DNA of 64,000 nt. It comes from Ancylostoma caninum (Eukaryota; Nematoda; Chromadorea; Rhabditida; Ancylostomatidae). The translations under genes were made by a program, and so were the position numbers. Positions 48,152 through 60,190 of this stretch are shown here, in pieces. The stretch is from the NCBI GenBank assembly GCA_037903475.1, contig JBAJFG010000011.1, positions 393,001 to 457,000 on the forward strand. The letters run 5' to 3'. The notes below the pieces were generated by a model. That model was not told the DNA's origin and did not search any database. It saw only the letters and a program-made list of their open reading frames with translations. Numbering within the stretch: position 1 is the first letter of the stretch; each line of letters opens with the position of its first letter.

Positions 48152-49285
48152 ATGATGCACAACTCAAAAATTCTCGTACAGAGCAGCAGAAGGCTCCTGA
48201 CATGTGTGGAGGCACAGGGCCTTCACTACGGTCCTTCCCAAAACGGCATTATTCGAGACGCCAGCAAGAAGGTCCAGGAGGTTGCCGAAAAGGTACTGCT
48301 TTCGAGTCCATAGAAACATTCACGTTCTCATGAAACGTAGGAACCTTGTTTTGCATGAGATTGAAAGATGCAAAACCAACGATCAAGGCATGCGTGGTTT
48401 TGCAAAACAATGTTTTTTCCTTATGTCAATGGTCCTATACCAGCATCGGTCAAATCCTGGAAAACGCATGCATATCCATGCAGAAACCATGCGTCTGCGT
48501 ATTCGATGCAAAACACGGTTTCTAGATATCTGGAATACTAACGTTGAAGAAATAAATTTGGCAACTCATTGGCTTTTCGCTGAAGCTAGGGCGATTTTGT
48601 AGTACTTACTGATTGTGAGTCTAGCTTCGAAAATGATTGCTTTTTTCAAGTGTACATGGAGGCCTATCTCGCAGATTTTTCAGAATTAGCCATGAAACGA
48701 ACTAGTCTAATTCAACTTTGGTTGAATCAGATAGAAGTCCGAAGGACTTCAGTTTTTCCAGCTAGTGCTACTAGTACTAAAATATGTTCTTCAAGAACAC
48801 CATTAGCATTTCAGGCAGCTGATGCTACCAGTACAGCTGGACAGAAGGTCAAAGAAACTGTTCAATCCGGCTATGAAACTGTTAGTTTTGGTTGGGTTCG
48901 CACTGAGACTTAACTACATTTTTTGTTAGTTACGAAGCTTGAACTTCAGGCAAAACAAGCTGGCACCAGTGCTACTGAAGCAGTTAAAGGCACATTCCAG
49001 AGCGGTTACGATAAGGTAAGTCCAGTCCTCCGCTGGATTGCGTGAAGAAAACTCCTGATTTACTCGGAGATTCAGATGGGCGAAAAGGGAGAAAACGCCC
49101 GTGAAGCCGCTGAGCAAAAGCTCCACGAAGGAAAACGGGTTGTCAAACAAAAGGTTTGCTGTTACTTCTACGGTATTTCTACTGTGGCGTGTTGTTAAAT
49201 TCAAATATTTCAGGCGGAAGATGCTAAGGACTACGTTTCGGAGAAGATGGAAGAAGGCGCAGAGGCAATGAAGCATAGGAAGTAA
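48152..49285 (+). CDS. LEA group 3-like repeat protein, 140 aa
   Basis: Exons 48152-48292, 48815-48880, 48950-49015, 49076-49153, 49214-49285, all phase 0. The N-terminus (MMHNSKILVQSSRRLLTCVE...) is followed by GIIRDASKKVQEVAEK, two 22-aa modules (AADATSTAGQKVKETVQSGY.. and AKQAGTSATEAVKGTFQSGY..), a 26-aa module (MGEKGENAREAAEQKL...) and AEDAKDYVSEKMEEGAEAMK ending HRK. The N-terminal stretch KILVQSSRRLLTCVEAQG resembles the signal peptide of the 44518 protein but has charged residues in its core, so it looks like a decayed signal. A TTTCCAG acceptor (AG 48129-48130) precedes the ATG by 21 bases. The start could equally be the second ATG at 48155. A polyadenylation signal is at 49433-49438. 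Intron 1 (522 bp) is unusually long. Confidence 0.78.
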
Positions 49286-51576
49286 GAATGACAGAGCGTC
49301 GATATGTAGATATGTTTCTTCATAGAAACCTGGGATGTATATATTGTAATTATTAAAAGAAATCTCTGTGGAATTGTGGAATACGGTCGAGCTTCTTCAT
49401 TGTACATACGTAGTGCTCACGTGAGTAGTAAAAATAAATTATGATTAAAAAGAGTCCACAGAGACCTTTGGTCACTAAAAAGCTGGAAGACGTTGTCGTA
49501 GCCGTCATTATCAGTGTGATTCTTTCTGTAAAGGGAGTAAAGAAAAGGACTACACCTGGCTATTCCTAGCTATTCCTAGTTAAACGCTTCTGGAGATGCC
49601 ATCGAGAAAGAGATGATCACCCGAAATTGATTGGGAGAGAGAATCATTGTGCAAAATGAGCGCTGTTGTTGTTTATGGCAGTTCTTTCTTGGCGCAAGAG
49701 TCCAAAAATGCAACAATTGGCGGAGTAGAGAAAAATGGGATAGATCCGTAAGATTTGTGGCAGCGAAGAGTGAAAAAGTAAGTAGAAGGGACGGATCAGA
49801 TCGTCTTTATATTCATATGGGGTGCAGCTCACAGCAAACAGTTATGTTTACACTTTTTTCTGGAAGCTGACCAAATACCACTGCATAATTCACGACGACA
49901 ACAAATACTTCCGATTCAGGAAGCCTGAGTATCGGACAAAGTCCAGAAAAGGGTTCAAGAGCCATGAGGGGCATTACCTTTGGCTCACGTTCTGTAGCAC
50001 AGCCGTCGTTTCATGTAAGACCCGAACGATGTTTCAGCTTCAACTACTGGTCCAAATACGGCACAGCAGCAACTACTTACATAATTTGAAATCCAAGTGT
50101 GAAGATTTTCGAAAAAAAACTTCAGGGAAAGATATGTGAGTTTGCCACAGTTACACAGATGCTTCATCAATTCATCATCTTCACTCTAGCGGATGAAAAT
50201 TCATAACAGCAGTTAACCATACCTCATCTCCTGGTTACAGCTCGATAAAGTTTCTTGGGTTTATGTGCAGTTAACTCAAAGCCTTTCCATTTTCTAGTTC
50301 ACTATTTTCTACCACGAGATCCTCGATAAATTCTATTGAAGGATTCCTATTCGAATGATTTACCTGTAGCATCAGTGGTAGCAATCCTTCTGTATTTCTT
50401 CGTTTTTATGGAAATCATTTTCATAGGGTACGGCCCGCTTCGAACGAATTTGCTATTAGAGCCCTTCAGAAGAAAGGTAAAACAGAGGGATATGTAACGT
50501 AAGCTGATTATTTCTATGCCGGCTTAGAATTTTCTGAAATCATGAACATGTGCCTTTTTCACACAGGAGTCATTGGTCCTGAGCTATATGGGGCTTATCT
50601 CGTCTAAAATAGATCACTTGGATGTTGAAGCTCCTCAAGCAAATACCGTATGCTCTTTACCCATCGTATCTTAGAGACTCTTCCTCTTCAGATTCCACGA
50701 TTCTTCCCAAAATTCAACGAATCTCGTTGTTGTGGTGTTTGTTGGTAGCTGGTCGTGGTCTTTGATGCTTTGTGCAAGCAATGCCGTAGACAAGAACTAT
50801 CTGTCCGTGCAAAATGATCAGCATTTGCTACATTCTCATGCGCAGCATGGTGTTTGATCGCTTGCTCGAACGAGGCGACGTTCAAAGATGACAGGGTTGC
50901 CCAAGCACGTGACATTAGCAGCCTAGACATCTTTAAGTTCTTGGACCAGGAATATTAGGATATAGAACTTCCAATTTCGCAAAACTTGAAACGAAAAGTG
51001 GAATTGCGAAAGCGACCAAAGTCACCACATAAATTCAGACAACTTTTAGTTTGAAGATGAGTGGTAGTTTTTTTTCCATGCACCAAGCGAAACGAACGCC
51101 AATGTCTACCTGCGAGCCACAGCACCCGACGCACATTGTTAGTTGGCTACTTACAGCACAATAAATTGTCGGAAACATCCATACTCCTCGTTTACTTCTG
51201 CGGGTTCCCTGAGTGAATGGAGCTCTGTTCAGCTACTGAGGTCATACTCTCCTTTTTTCTCCTTCTCTTATTCTGAAGGCTCGAGCCGACCCATCATCCC
51301 TTCTCAAGCCCACGTAGAAATTGCTGAACTGTTGAAATAATGTCCTATTCATATTAAAATCAAAGTTGAACTCGAAATGGTGAATCTATGATAGAATTTG
51401 TCATGTCAAGCTGAAACGTAGCTGAAAACTCGTGGGAGGAGCAGAGGAGAATGAGGTAGCCGGTGGAATCAATGGCTAATGATCATTCTCTACATAGTTC
51501 TCTCTGCCAGTTAGCTAACATTCCTCCAACCTAAATTTTTCCTACTCTCGACCTCGTTTTTCATCTTTCACTGCTA
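49286..51576. other. Intergenic, no gene assigned
   Basis: Frames at 49631-49870, 49822-50139 and short exon-like pieces near 50430-50640 were examined. No family was recognised and splicing could not be made convincing. Confidence 0.45.
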
Positions 51577-51791
51577 TTAGGTTGGTCCGAAAGCCTTACA
51601 CCAAATTTTACGCTTTCTTTTCAAGCATTCTTAACATTATTGCTCATGGATGGAACCTGGTCTGCCGATTTTTATAGTTCTGGAGTAAAAGAACCTTCCA
51701 TCACATACTATTTTTAAAGAATTTCAGTTTTAGACCAGGAAATTCTGCATCGAAAAGGAAATTTTGCTGCAAGGTTTTCGGATTCACCTAA
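51577..51791. mobile_element. Small mariner-type MITE (215 bp)
   Basis: The ends are TTAGGTTGGTCCGAAAGCCT (left) and, on the minus strand, TTAGGTGAATCCGAAAACCT (right), flanked by TA on both sides (51575-51576, 51792-51793). The inside has no coding capacity. Confidence 0.75.
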
Positions 51792-52155
51792 TACATAATA
51801 CATATGTACATAGGTGTCCATCTACGTGTATTAAACCTCCTGCTACTATTTATCTATTTTTCAGTGGCTTTAGGCTTTCTGTGGATGAACACTATAAGCC
51901 TGTTTTGTGAAATGGACAACGAACTTATGCATTCAGTTCATCGCTCCAAAATAACAACAACAAATTTTGGAAGGTCATGCCGCTCTCCTCGGTCAAAGTT
52001 CTATGAGCACCCTGTTTTAATGACGTGATTTTGATTCTGATTGCGAATCGGCATCGATTAGTCGCACTAATGTTGACATCATATATTTTGGAAATTAACA
52101 ATGGACCGTAGAAGCGAGCTGCTGCTTATGCCAGAGATCAGTCGCAAACACCGCC

Positions 52156-52192
52156 GTAAACACGTGTCCCTCCCGCCGATATAAAACACGTG
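52156..52192 (+). promoter_or_regulatory. Forkhead site, two CACGTG boxes and TATA of the 52463 gene
   Basis: GTAAACA (52156-52162) overlaps CACGTG (52161-52166). The C-rich TCCCTCCCGCC and TATAAAA (52180-52186) follow, with a second CACGTG at 52187-52192. The forkhead-TATA gap is 17 nt. Confidence 0.8.
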
Positions 52193-52253
52193 CAGAAAAA
52201 CAGTTAAAGATCGAGGATTATGTGCCTCTCAAATTCTACTAATGCCTCTTACT

Positions 52254-52265
52254 TCTCTCTCTCTT

Positions 52266-52300
<35 letters not shown>
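52254..52300. repeat. CT-rich microsatellite in the leader of the 52463 gene
   Basis: Mostly CT dinucleotides, broken by one TTCTTT, between the TATA box and the TTTCAG acceptor of the downstream gene. Confidence 0.9.
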
Positions 52301-52301
<1 letters not shown>

Positions 52302-52462
52302 TTTCACTTTTGCTCCTGCTCCTTTTTTCTCCAGTTTTTTGCCTTGTCTTTTACGTGTTTCACATTCTCCCTCTCCGTTACTCTCTTTAATCACAAGAAG
52401 TCCAGCTTCTTCGTCCTTTTTGTTTCAGATTATCCTTCAACGAACACCTGCGTACAGCAAAA

Positions 52463-52912
52463 ATGAGCAGCAATGTAAGATTTTTGCTACAAAGGTGTTA
52501 TGAGAGAAGTTTCTTGATATGTCTCGACGCGCATGGAATTCAGAGCGGATTCGTGCAAGATCTCGGCAACAAGGCAAAGGACATGAGTGAAAACGCTAAG
52601 GATAAGATGAGCGACACTGGCAAGGCTGTTGCAGATGCCGCTGAGTCGGGATATGACACTGTAAGCATTCCTAGATTTACTCTGGAATCATTGGCTGAGT
52701 TAAACCTTTTCAGTCCAAAAATGGCTTCGAGAAGGCCTTTGACTCGGTGGCGCAGAAATGGGACGAGGCGAAGAACGGCATTTCCGAAAAGGTACTCCCT
52801 TTTGCGCAACAATTACTGGCACCACAGGCTGGAGGAGAATCACTACTGCTTGCAGGCAGAAGATGCAAAAGAATATCTGAGCCAGAAGGTGCAGGACATC
52901 AAGGATCACTAG
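52463..52912 (+). CDS. LEA group 3-like repeat protein, 87 aa
   Basis: Exons 52463-52474, 52544-52660, 52714-52791, 52856-52912, all phase 0. It encodes MSSN, a 39-aa module (SGFVQDLGNKAKDMSENAKD...GYDT), a 26-aa module (SKNGFEKAFDSVAQKWDEAK...) and AEDAKEYLSQKVQDIKDH, which is shorter than the usual end. The first intron (69 bp) has no stop and is in frame. If retained it would add VRFLLQRCYERSFLICLDAH and three more residues, which align with the signal peptide of the secreted members. A TTTGTTTCAG acceptor (AG 52427-52428) lies 35 bases before the ATG. A polyadenylation signal is at 53047-53052. Confidence 0.83.
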   Translation: MSSNVRFLLQRCYERSFLICLDAHGIQSGFVQDLGNKAKDMSENAKDKMSDTGKAVADAAESGYDTVSIPRFTLESLAELNLFSPKMASRRPLTRWRRNGTRRRTAFPKRYSLLRNNYWHHRLEENHYCLQAEDAKEYLSQKVQDIKDH

Positions 52913-53124
52913 TCGACTCCCCGATCTCCAATCTCCATTCAACACTGGTCTTGTACACAATGTACAACATGCTGCTGTTTTAATGCCATTTTATTTTGTA
53001 AATACAATTTTCTTGTAATCATTCATTGTTAACTCAGTGCATTTTTAATAAATAGGTATGAATTAACTCATTGGTACCTGTTGATGTGTTTCAACTTCTG
53101 CGACGCATATGCAGAAACAGAGAG

Positions 53125-53190
53125 AAAAGAAAGCATGAACAACACAGCTGGACAGACCGAAAGCTGGTTATGATAAAGTACTGGAGAACA
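53125..53190 (+). pseudogene. Fragment of a LEA-like module exon
   Basis: The stretch AACACAGCTGGACAG then CCGAAAGCTGGTTATGATAA reads A-G-Q in one frame and KAGYDKV in another. This is the start and end of a 22-aa module (AGQ...GYDK) with the middle missing. It lies just beyond the polyadenylation signal of the 52463 gene. No other exon is near. Confidence 0.45.
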
Positions 53191-55960
53191 TCATGATGGT
53201 ATTGAGCCAGATCGATTTCCATGCTTTCTTTCCGGGTTGAAATTTACTCCGACGGAGTCAACTCAGTCAATAGGCACTCCTAAGTTGTGAGTAGTTTCGC
53301 TTCAGAAACACCCAGATACTGGAAACCCTTAATGATTCGGATCTCTCGACGTTGTTTCTTAATTGTTCAACAATGGGCATTTTGCTATAAATGATATGAT
53401 TCTTTGCAATCTCGTAAACGTTGAGATCCATCTTAAGCTATAGATGAAGGATTGAGTGTTTAATAGTCAACCTCGTTTTGAGATGGGCAAAGCACTCGAA
53501 TTCATTTCTGAATCCTAGAGATATTTTGGGCGCTCATTTATTTATTTATTTATTTACTATACATGAGTATACTCATGTGAACCGATGTAGAACCAGGCAT
53601 GTGCACGGAACATCGGTATTAGCATATTCAGGATACAATTGGGAAAATTGGAATAAAGGAAAGTAGTGATGGAACTTTGCGAATTATCTCACGTAGAAAA
53701 GTACAGGTACAAGTGGTTATTATGGTTGGGACCGAAGAAGAGTATATTTTGGTTTTAACCGAAGAAGGAGAAGAATATTCAGAAGCCGACCCAGAAAATA
53801 CGAATGTTCAAGAGAAGGTAATCTCTAAATCCGTTTCTAGCCTTGCTCAGGGACTGTGCCGCTGCTCCCTCTTCATTGATAACTTCAAAAAAAAAAACTT
53901 TTTGCCCGGTTTGAAATCGAGTTTTCAAATTGTAAAACATCTTATGTAGTATTCAATTCTGAGTATTGTGCTTATATGTCCTACACCCTCACTGAAGAGG
54001 GGCATCCATCGTGCCAGTCTGCACTTTATCGTTCCATACAAGTCTATGGGGAAATTATCCTCGTCCCAGGGATAGAGGGCTCGGCTGAGCCGCATGGGTG
54101 ATGGGTTTGAAATATTGTCCCTATGTGCGGCAGCGGTGCCTCTTGCCGCTATGCTGCAGTTGCCCTAAAATTATGTTATTCAGGACATATTTACTCCTTC
54201 GGTTTCCTCCCAAGATTGGTTCTCAACTGTCGTTATTTCGAGTATGTTTGGAAGCTAAACCATGGGTGTTAGAACGCTTACAACATTTGGAACATTGCTT
54301 CCGTTCAATTAATAATTTCACCATCCTTCTATTTGAGCACATTTAATGGAAACCTTATTAGAATCTCTAATAGTTCTTAACGATTTATTTTTTATTAGTT
54401 CTTAACGATGAAAGTATTTATTTAGTTGAAAGCGCAGAATTAGAGTTGTTTTTTAGATCCTTCATCCTTCCTGTACTCGTCTTCCTTTTCTTTCACAGGA
54501 GTCCACCTGTCACTTAGAACCAATGACACGTTCAGAGTTGCAGCAGCGGTTTACGAAACATTTTAGCTTAGCGCATTTGTTCGTCAGGAAATGGCGTTAG
54601 GGTCATATTTAGACGTACACTCGAAGACTTTCTGGTCATATTTAGATGTACGCTCGAAGACTTTCTATCTTCATTCCTCGAACCAAAAGACGCTGATTTC
54701 ACCGTTCTCCGAGAACTGAAATGTCCCGGTCCTGTTTACATACAATAGCTACGTGCACTTCTCGTAAGAATATTTTCTGTGGATTGAAAATATGCATAGT
54801 GCAAGAATGTGCGGACAGATCTCCAGCTCTCCAATGACAAAGATCAAGCTAACAACAGCTGTATACTTTGTCCATTGCTCAGCTGATCCGAGGGATTCCC
54901 CGACTGACGAAAACCAGATGTAAAGCGAACATCTACCTGCGAACTATGAACGCGTAGCAGACGTTCTGAGTCACATGTGCTCATGGAACGAACAGAAAAA
55001 TAATCATCTTTAGACGTTACTTGATACGACGGACCTGAATGATCCTAAGAATAGCCATCCTATTCCGAAGCCTCTTCTCCAGCAAAGGTTTCCATAACAG
55101 CTGACGATCGCTTAAAAGCGTTATAAATCAAGAATCAAGAGTCAGCACAGCTATTTCTTACAGTTCAAGGTCCTTCTATGACCTGTAATAACGAAAAGGA
55201 ATTGAAATAACACAATTTTCACATAATTTTCTTTTCATTTTTAAGAAGCAGGATGAGAAATATTGCTTATTTCATCAATATTGAGTGAAGGCCTTGTACC
55301 AGTGGCGGTTGACGTTAGTTGATGTTAGGTTATCGCCGTTACTCTTGAAAGTACTTTGCAAATTAGACGAAAAATTTTGTTCGAGCTTTTTTATCGTTTA
55401 TTTTTATTAGCACCTTCTGAGTATTTATTGTTCATCTAATTGTAAAATTATTATTTTCAGTATTTCTATTTTTACCTACATTGGTGCCCTCAAAGTGGTG
55501 GAGTTGCCACTCTTTTCTCTCCCCCCCCCCCCCCCCCCTACCCCTACACCTGTGGCCTTGCACTTCTTCGTCCTGCACTACCATACTGGAGATTGTCAGA
55601 AACTAGCAATCCTATGCAGTAATTTTCTTGAAGGAATTGCGGTTTCTTCCCTCCTATGCCCCCTTTTCTGCCCTGCTGATATTCTTGCAAAGGCTTTTCT
55701 GCGGTCTATGTACCCAGTGCAGCTCTGCAACCCTCTGTGGACTGAAAATTAGCCTGTTTTCGTTCCGTTTGAAAAGAAAAATGCAGCAACTGGGCTTACG
55801 TACATCTACAGATCATCTTAACCAAATGCTGTTCCCTCACGAATACAAACGCCAATCATAAAATGTTTTGTAAATTGCGCATGTTTAATACACCCAACAG
55901 TTCTTCACCCAACGGGAGCAAAGTCCAAAGGGTTATAATAACACTGATATGTATGTTTAC
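53191..55960. other. Intergenic, no gene seen
   Basis: Contains a 33-bp tandem duplication (54601-54666), a (TTTA) run near 53538-53555, and a C run near 55514-55531. The frames at 53677-53949 and 55495-55752 have no recognised motif. Confidence 0.5.
54601..54666. repeat. 33-bp tandem duplication
   Basis: Units 54601-54633 and 54634-54666 (GGTCATATTTAGAYGTACRC then TCGAAGACTTTCT) differ at two positions. Confidence 0.9.
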
Positions 55961-55968
55961 TTTTAAAA

Positions 55969-56062
55969 CACGTGCTCGTAATATCGACCGCTGGGCTTCG
56001 AGAAACAACGGCGGAGTAATTCGTAAACAGCTCCGCCCCTTCGTCTACTATAAAGCCACGTG
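55969..56062 (+). promoter_or_regulatory. CACGTG, forkhead site and TATA box of the 56261 gene
   Basis: CACGTG at 55969-55974, GTAAACA at 56023-56029, the C-rich GCTCCGCCCCT, TATAAAG at 56049-56055 (19-nt gap), and a second CACGTG at 56057-56062. Homologous to 41036-41124. Confidence 0.8.
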
Positions 56063-56260
56063 CAGGGTGTCCAGCGGCATCGATTGTTTGGGGCTCTTTC
56101 AGTCTCCTTTCCTTACATCACATCTGATTACACCTTCACCATCAACACCTCTCATCGGCAGTCATACCAAGTTCTGCATATTTTATGAGCCCTTGGTTAA
56201 GCGCAACTTATAATTTTCAGATTTGAACTGATAACTACACACACGCTTTGATCTGCAAGG

Positions 56261-56823
56261 ATGAGCAACGAAGTATGTTACCTTATGCCTTAGCAGGTCT
56301 CTACATATCTACATCACACACTTCAGGGAATTTTCCACAGCATGGGCGACAAGGCTCAGGGGCTAAGCAATGCTACCCAGGAGAAAATTGGAAACGCCGG
56401 TCAGGCCGTCAAGGATACCGTCTACTCTGGCTATGATAAGGTAACTTACTATAATATGATAATGGTTATTCTTTGGCAAGAAGCGTAATGAATTCAGGTG
56501 ACCCAAGCAGCCTGTGACGCTGGTCAAGCCGTGAAGGACACAGCGCAATCCGGATACGATAAGGTATTATTGCTTGTTGTACCTTGCACACTGGAGTAAC
56601 CTGCACTCCTTGTTTTCAGGTAGCCCAAGCAGGACGAGATGCCTATGACGCAGTGGCCGGGAAGGCAGAGGACGGAAAGAACACCGCCGCAGAGAAGGTA
56701 AAGCGGTTGGGATTATCTTTGGAATGTCCTCGATTCTAGTCCACCGCATTTCAGACCGACGAGGCTCGTGACTATATGGCAAAGAAGATAAAGGAGGGCG
56801 CCAATGTCATCCAGCCCCAGTAG
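56261..56823 (+). CDS. LEA group 3-like repeat protein, 112 aa
   Basis: Exons 56261-56272, 56327-56440, 56498-56563, 56620-56697, 56755-56823, all phase 0. It encodes MSNE, a 38-aa module (GIFHSMGDKAQGLSNATQEK...YSGYDK), a 22-aa module (VTQAACDAGQAVKDTAQSGY..), a 26-aa module (VAQAGRDAYDAVAGKAEDGK...) and TDEARDYMAKKIKEGANVIQ ending PQ. It differs from the 41302 gene mainly by the extra 66-bp exon, which adds exactly two 11-residue repeats. There is no signal peptide. The ATAATTTTCAG acceptor (AG 56219-56220) lies 40 bases before the ATG, followed by a leader (ATTTGAACTGA) shared with the 41302 gene. There is no perfect AATAAA; TATAAA near 56978 may serve. Confidence 0.87.
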
Positions 56824-59800
56824 AGGACTTCTCGGATCTCTTTATGAAGCCGGCATTGTAAATAATGTACATAATTGCAAAACAACCACTATGTGGCTAT
56901 GCCTAGTAATGGTGTTCTGAAACATCCCAGGTTTCCACTGAAGCTTTTGTACCAATTTTTATTCAATATAACTGTTGTATAAATGTTTCGCAAGCACTGG
57001 ATGGTTGGGAAATGCGGTCAATGAGAGAGGAGCAGTACAGACATTCTCACCTTCATAGTAAACACACTGAAGCCAGCGTTGTAAATAATGTACACTACTG
57101 TAGCCCGCTTGTTCTTAGGAAATCAAAGCTTGAAATATTGTTATTAAATCCAGAATCAGAATCAGGGATTTGCAAACATTTGAGGTCCGACAGACATGGC
57201 TTGTACATAGGACATGAAACGTCAAGCAGCACAAAGGAATGTCCCTCGCATAGGCCCTTTAACTCGAGAAAATAGCACATCTCATTTGTTTGAAGCCGGG
57301 AACGGTGGGATCCTTGTTTGGAAAGAATTTTCCATTCAGAAAAAAAAAGGTTCTGGTCAATCACACACCACACACAGCCTCAACATCATATTCACTGTGC
57401 AGATTGTACAGCAACTGCTGGTCAACTTTCTGTTAGAAGCGATCCCAGAACAGCTGTGGCTTCCACGAGCCCTTCCATGAAGAGTCACGCTAACTGGCAA
57501 AGTTTCAAGGAAAGACTTGTATCTCGTTTTGTTACAAAAATTAGGACGTATTGCTGTGCAGTTTCTTCTGAAAATGGAAAAAAAAATCAAACATATTATC
57601 CCCTAACGAAGAAAAAAGACATTGGAGCTGCGATTACAGGCAGAACAATAACTAGAGATCCACAACTGATTCGATACCTGCACGGACGTTTGCACCCTTG
57701 CCAATCGCTGGAGGTTTTTGGATATCTTTGAAGTGTTTTCTCTGTAGTTTTGCTTAAGCTTGGGAGGAATACATATTTCAGAATTAATGGTCTGTTCAAG
57801 TCGTTGCTTACAACTAGTATTGTAACATGAGATTGGGTTATTGGCGGCAACATCACAAAATCGCTCTACTTTTGAAATGCTAGGCGCAAGTTTCAGACAC
57901 CTTGACGGCAGGATATGATCGAACCTCCTAGGAAATTGCATTTCGAAGAGCGGGTATAATGATATTCGAACATTTAACCATACGTATATTAATTCTCCTA
58001 CATATAGCACTCTGGAAGAGTATTTATCGCGAAGCGTTCAAGGTACGACCTCATCGACGGTGTCGGCGCAACTCCTGTTATGAAAATTCAGAGAACTTTA
58101 AAGGCAAGGTCCGGGGAAAATTCCATATCACGAATTTCTTTTGGATACATAGTCCACGGCGACGCCTTGGACGAAAACTATAGGAAAATCCTTGGAAAGT
58201 TCAAACAACAAACGCTCTCCATCGATCAATTTTAATATGGCATCGAGTTTGTTGCGTCCGTTCTTCCAAATGACGCTATATGGGACGCCCTACATGCTGT
58301 CTATTGTAGCGGCGTCGGAAAAAATTCATATTCAAGGGACCGGTGGTCCGCTTGATGGGGTGAGGAACATTTCACGAAATGTTCGTTAGTCTGTACATAC
58401 ATATGTATCTGAGCGTCCATCGTTGTCCAGTATGCACGCGGGCAGCCTTCGTGGTTGGAGCGCGTTTTCCCACGACCACCTCAATCCTTGGATGACTTGT
58501 CCCATATGCAGCGGTAGAGCTTATAACGACTTCTCAAACTTGACTTCTTGAACTTCTCAAGACTCACTAATGTTCTCAAATCTTATCCGCTCATATGGAC
58601 TTCACTGACTTCCTCTTGGACTCTGCCTTCGGTTATTCCTGTCATGCAACACTAACATCTCTTCACAATAACATCTGTTCACATCTTATATTATCCTTTT
58701 GAAACCTCCTTGGGTAACTACTGATGAGGGGCACCAAGGAAGTCTCACTGTTGGTATAGTTAAGCCCCGAAACCAACAGCGAGGAAAGCATGTACCTTTG
58801 TCATCCTTTATACATCACGTTTTAAAAAAAAGTCTTAGATACTTTTGAAAACTCTGCATTCAATTTTCAACTCTTCAACATTGAGATACGTGCTACACAT
58901 ATGGTTTGAACTCCAGAGAGCAAAAATCTGGGTGGGCACGATTTTGACCGGACTTTGCCTTTAACTTGGATTTTCGCGATGAAAAGCATAAAGATCCTAC
59001 TTACAGAAGTCCAGTTCTGTAGCTATAAGCAAAAATTTATTATCATGGCTGATGTTCCCCTGTTTGATACCCAAGAGAAGGCCGGCAGTAATAATAAAAA
59101 ATCTGTTTCTCTTCGCTTCTGTCGCTGCGGCGGTGTTATGGAGGCGAAAGAAGGTGAGCTACGAATGTTCTCCTACGGCGACGAACTTCACCAAAAAATA
59201 GGCCAGAATTAGAAAAGTTCTAACTCTCCTCGGCGATACCGTTCCAGAAAGCACATGTTTTGGTGAATGCCCCACGAAATGTGCTCTACTTGATGGTTTG
59301 CACTCTTTATCTAGATCCTTTATTAACTTAGGCCTCACTCAGCGAAAATTCACTTAGAAATCAATCTTTCGAGTAGCTTCGCTATTTATAGTTCACCCAT
59401 TTGCATACTTACGATCCATGATTCAAGTCTAAAGTCCACTCGCAAGTGGTGTTTGTATTGTGGTCATGTGCTCGAATTATTTTGTCAGTTATACGTGAAT
59501 AATTTCAAAGATCAATGATGGGATCTCTGACGAACAGCCGCTGCCTCTGGGATGACGAATGGAAAACATTCCAGCAAATTTTATGTGCAGTGGAAAACAG
59601 GTCAGAGAAGCTAAATGGACTGGTTAACCTACTGACGGTCTTCTTACAAGTTCTGGCTCCTTTCTCAGCTTCGAAGCTTTTAAAAATTCTCAAACTCTCC
59701 TACAATCACTTTGACAGACCATAAAGACTTTTATGTATAACCATAGTGTATTACGTATTCAGAGGTATTGCATCATAAAGTCACCATTCGAAAAAAAAAC

Positions 59801-60190
59801 GCCAGTTAAGGACTAATAATCCCTCATATCGAACCAACCAAAAAAGCGTGCTCCTTAATAGGTTAGGATGTCTGAGACGACATTTGAGCTTCTATGAGCT
59901 GGCGAACAACACGTTTCCCCCTTAAATTTTCCAAGGGCGGCGTTAACTGGAACCGCAGCAGGAGCTTTTCATTTATTGTTGTTGATTTGTTACCAGATTT
60001 GTCAAGCAATAGATCGATGCAGAATGGCGGATCTGGAATCAAAAACGGTGCTCCGGAGGTGGACAATCCCAGCTTTATTTCTAAACAGCTCTTACGAGTA
60101 TTTCGATGACCCTTGTGAGCCAGTGATGGATCAACAACATCAGAAATAGCTTCGATCACATGAGCATCTCGTAGAAAACAAGGACAATTC
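56824..60190. other. Intergenic between the last two array genes
   Basis: Contains the 3' UTR of the 56261 gene, a possible retroelement remnant (57270-57960), and blocks at 59459-59545 and 60138-60165 duplicated from 43.8-44.3 kb. No other gene was recognised. Confidence 0.5.
57270..57960 (-). mobile_element. Possible third Penelope-like remnant
   Basis: The minus strand has a stretch resembling the RT-to-endonuclease linker of Penelope-like elements (KYVFLPSLSKTTEKTLQRY) and, further on, a cysteine cluster (SCCTICTVNMMLRLC) where such elements carry one. No RT or YIG core was found, so this is tentative. Confidence 0.25.

Noticed and set aside
52242..52466. Frame over the CT repeat before the 52463 gene
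   Set aside because: A translation of low-complexity CT sequence in the leader, not a protein.
57012..57275. LYIGHETSSSTKE as a GIY-YIG endonuclease core
   Set aside because: The preceding cysteine residues and the following arginine/histidine pattern are missing, and nearby Penelope-like traces are on the other strand.
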